Positions 33,301 through 35,067 of a stretch of 35,067 bases of DNA are shown here, in pieces. Source of the DNA: Apostichopus parvimensis (lineage: Eukaryota > Echinodermata > Holothuroidea > Aspidochirotida > Stichopodidae); NCBI GenBank assembly GCA_000934455.1, contig KN884835.1, positions 104,948 to 140,014 on the forward strand, given 5' to 3'. Each line of letters starts with the position of its first letter. Position 1 is the first letter of the stretch. The notes beneath the pieces are model-generated. The model was not told the DNA's origin. It ran no database searches and was given only the letters and a program-made list of their open reading frames with translations. Both the position numbers and the translations under genes were made by a program.

Positions 33301-35067
33301 AATTAATATTTATATATTAGGAGGCAGATAACAACTCAGTAAATGTCTAAATGGAAAGGAGGAGGACGTATACCCTCGATATTGTGGTGAAGTCTACAGA
33401 GGGAATTTAGTTGACTAAACTACGCTCACTTAAGAATCATTTTGAGTCACAATGTATGACGTATTTCTAAAGAAAACAGTTTCAATTTGATTGCGAATAT
33501 ATATTTATTTTTTTCGAAAACCATAACAATTGAGGGACTGTTGGAATTCGCTACATATTCTACAATATTATTTTTATCAACAGTAACACAGCTTTAGCCG
33601 ACAAGGGAAGGTACAAAATTATAACAAAATATACTACACTTAGCATGCATTGAAGACTATAATAAGTACATCATGTTGTTTCTTGCTGTAATATTTCCGT
33701 GCTTTTATTTCTAATTATAGGAAACCATTCTCTCTAGAGACAACACTATAGCAGGTCAACGTGAAAAGATTTCAGACTTTAAGGCAAGTACGACCATATA
33801 GCCTTTTATAGTATAGACAATGAATTGGACTACCAAAGTCACTTTACCACTATTTTACCTGGCAGCACCCTGCAACTGGGTCTAAGTTTGATCAGTAAAA
33901 CACGACGTACATATGTCAGTGCTGTAACAATAATTATAATTACTAAACATTGGTATATATATATGCTTGTGTTTTGATATTTCTTAGAGCATCCTCTATA
34001 ATATCCCCATATATGGTGAACTTATCATTAATTACAATGGCGGGTTTAATCAAGTTTCTTTCAACATGCGCCCTTGCACAATCGCATATAGTTATGAACA
34101 AATAAATATGTTTGGAACTAGAGTGGAAACGGAACCTGCATTGTTTTTATTAAGCTTTGGATTAAAATCATGTCTTTGTGTTTTTAATGAATGAGTCGAA
34201 CAAACGATATTGATGAACTTTTAGTTTGCGTCTACTACTTTGATACACGGTCTCATTAATTATGAGTACTGTTCGTAATGTAAGAAATGATAACGGTACA
34301 ACTACTATAGAAATGAATGTGTAGCCGTATCAAGTGTAAACTACTTGTGTTCCTTAACTGACAAACGTTTGATAGTTTCATGTTTTAATGAACTCATTCA
34401 AAACACATAATTGCAGGTATACAATTTTGTCTTCTTAACATCTATGTTTATCCATTACGTACTTGCAGGAAACCATGCAGGATCAAAATAACAAAATAAC
34501 TGATTTGGAGGTAAGGGAATGACACTAGAAAATATATGTAAACTGTGTAACGAAGAATTTCGAATGTAATATTCAGCAATATCACTTTCTTACTTTTCAT
34601 AATCACCATCACCATCACCACCCGCACCATCACCATCACCATCACCATCACCATCACCATCACCATCACCATCACCATCACCATCACCATCACCATCACC
34701 ATCACCATCACCATCACATCATCATCATCACCATCACCATCACCATCACCATCATCATCATCATCATCATCGTCATCATCATCATATTATTATTATTATT
34801 TAGAACTATTTGATATTATAATTCGGTTACTATGAATTTATTATAATTCTTGTTAACCTAAAGGAAGTCCTCGGAAAGAAAAAGAGTGTTATAGACGTAT
34901 TGAGGAGTGAAATTGCTGAACTAAAAGTGAGTATTGTTTACCTAATATAAATAATAATGTGCATATTAGTGCATGGAAGCAAGACAAATAGAGTAGTCAA
35001 AACGAGATCATTATTACACCTTAACTGTTAAGTATAAATTATCGAAGTAATTTTCCCGTTGTAGGCC
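30348..35067 (+). CDS. locus C: secreted Ig plus coiled-coil protein, 3' end outside window
   Basis: Exons are 30348-30399 (signal peptide), 30889-31203 (Ig), then short phase-0 coiled-coil exons at 33263-33292, 33721-33783, 34469-34510 and 34864-34926. The gene continues past the right edge. The Ig exon ends in phase 1 while the coiled-coil exons are phase 0, so at least one linking exon between 31.2 and 33.2 kb is not identified. No transmembrane segment is seen, so the product is probably secreted. Ig plus coiled-coil stalk is an arrangement seen in some invertebrate recognition lectin-like proteins, where a C-terminal binding domain follows. Whether one exists here is beyond the window. 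The family is not recognised. Confidence 0.65.
30889..31203 (+). CDS. locus C exon: Ig V-like domain
   Basis: The 315 bp phase 1-1 exon (acceptor tcatcttgcag, donor G|gtaaat) has the first Cys in GKIPCVVRG, core Trp in YFWRKGE, and SISDEGRYYC at the F strand, with an extra Cys in SQCHGG. It has the same length and phase as Ig domain 1 of locus B. The frame is also open upstream through the polypyrimidine tract to an ATG at 30816, which would give a second hydrophobic leader. Confidence 0.85.
31204..33262. other. intron of locus C, linking exon not identified
   Basis: A phase 1-to-0 exon is expected here. Candidates after acceptors at about 32261, 32462 and 32674 give stops or wrong phases in the required frame. 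The interval also contains the foldback element at 31503-31874. Confidence 0.35.
31503..31874. mobile_element. nested foldback (long-palindrome) element
   Basis: Arms 31521-31562 and 31645-31686 are nearly perfect inverted copies (ggttaatcaacggtctagcg and gtgcgttactcac). Inner arms continue to a centre near gggcggagccc at about 31603. A third copy of cgtgcgttactcacaggatt appears at about 31785-31810, and gttcattcatac at 31686 is inverted as gtatgaatgaac at 31863-31874, so one foldback may sit inside another. It is GC-rich relative to its surroundings and noncoding. Confidence 0.75.
33263..33292 (+). CDS. locus C coiled-coil exon (30 bp)
   Basis: Acceptor ttgttgcttcag and donor AAG|gtagtt enclose ENKQDILQLK in phase 0. 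It is very short, but its start (E-x) and end (L-K) match the other locus C coiled-coil exons. Confidence 0.5.
33721..33783 (+). CDS. locus C coiled-coil exon (63 bp, GC donor)
   Basis: The acceptor is ctaattatag. The 21 codons ETILSRDNTIAGQREKISDF plus Lys have Ile at 3, 10 and 17 and Phe at 20, a heptad pattern. The donor is AAG|gcaagt, a canonical GC-AG intron with otherwise perfect consensus. Confidence 0.65.
34469..34510 (+). CDS. locus C coiled-coil exon (42 bp)
   Basis: Acceptor gtacttgcag and donor GAG|gtaagg enclose ETMQDQNNKITDLE, exactly two heptads in phase 0. It starts ET like the preceding 63 bp exon, so the two are probably related by duplication with loss of one heptad. Confidence 0.65.
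34598..34800. repeat. (CACCAT)n / (CAT)n microsatellite
   Basis: About 190 bp of CAC-CAT hexamers grading into CAT and then ATT trinucleotides, inside the intron between the 42 bp and the last 63 bp exons of locus C. The interruption cacccgcac is at about 34618. A minus-strand frame of alternating Met-Val is only this repeat translated. Confidence 0.95.
34864..34926 (+). CDS. locus C coiled-coil exon (63 bp), last in window
   Basis: Acceptor gttaacctaaag and donor AAA|gtgagt enclose 21 codons beginning EVLGKKKSVIDV and ending EIAELK, phase 0, with hydrophobics at heptad-like spacing. The reading continues beyond 35067. Confidence 0.65.

Noticed and set aside
34448-34717. Minus-strand frame of alternating Met-Val
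   Set aside because: It is a translation of the CACCAT microsatellite.

Overview
The window looks like AT-rich, intron-rich animal nuclear DNA. Coding exons are short (30-318 bp), bounded by GT-AG (once GC-AG) introns with polypyrimidine tracts, and scattered among mobile elements and simple repeats. There is no bacterial operon logic. A tRNA-derived SINE, a TTAA-flanked DNA transposon carrying a THAP fragment, and the kinds of protein domains present suggest a marine invertebrate, perhaps an echinoderm-type deuterostome. That placement is an inference of low confidence. All genes I can support are on the plus strand.

Layout. (1) 1-3.4 kb is repeat-rich: a direct duplication, a palindromic minisatellite and a ~940 bp element with ~97 bp terminal inverted repeats. 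(2) 3.4-12.06 kb is locus A. Five 63 bp phase-0 exons each encode a 21-residue charged segment with hydrophobic residues seven apart. Four of them lie in tandem ~1.13 kb genomic units, and the fourth unit is split by a Kolobok-like transposon (7740-9137). The 5' end is missing and the 3' end ambiguous. (3) 12.1-16.3 kb is mostly noncoding, with one probable decayed Ig exon (13974-14294). (4) 16376-26660 is locus B, a reconstructable 17-exon receptor: signal peptide, four Ig domains, stalk, transmembrane helix, juxtamembrane, tyrosine-kinase-like domain and tail. The kinase domain has lost the glycine loop, the VAIK lysine, HRD and the DFG glycine. The locus also has an in-frame TAG at the conserved YxC tyrosine of Ig domain 2, an in-frame TAA in the kinase domain, and a stalk exon without an AG acceptor. 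It is therefore a pseudokinase receptor that is now probably a pseudogene or a null allele. (5) 26.7-30.3 kb is intergenic, with an 82 bp triple tandem repeat and poly-C tracts. (6) 30348 to the window edge is locus C: signal peptide, one Ig V-like exon, then short phase-0 coiled-coil exons of 30, 63, 42 and 63 bp. Two of these have the same 63 bp size as in locus A. It runs off the right edge.

The most interesting system is the pairing of a small secreted Ig plus modular coiled-coil gene (C), a neighbouring array of same-size coiled-coil exons (A), and an Ig receptor with a catalytically dead kinase (B), all on one strand within 35 kb. A cluster of receptor or recognition proteins evolving by exon and domain duplication would explain this, but no function is demonstrated by the sequence.
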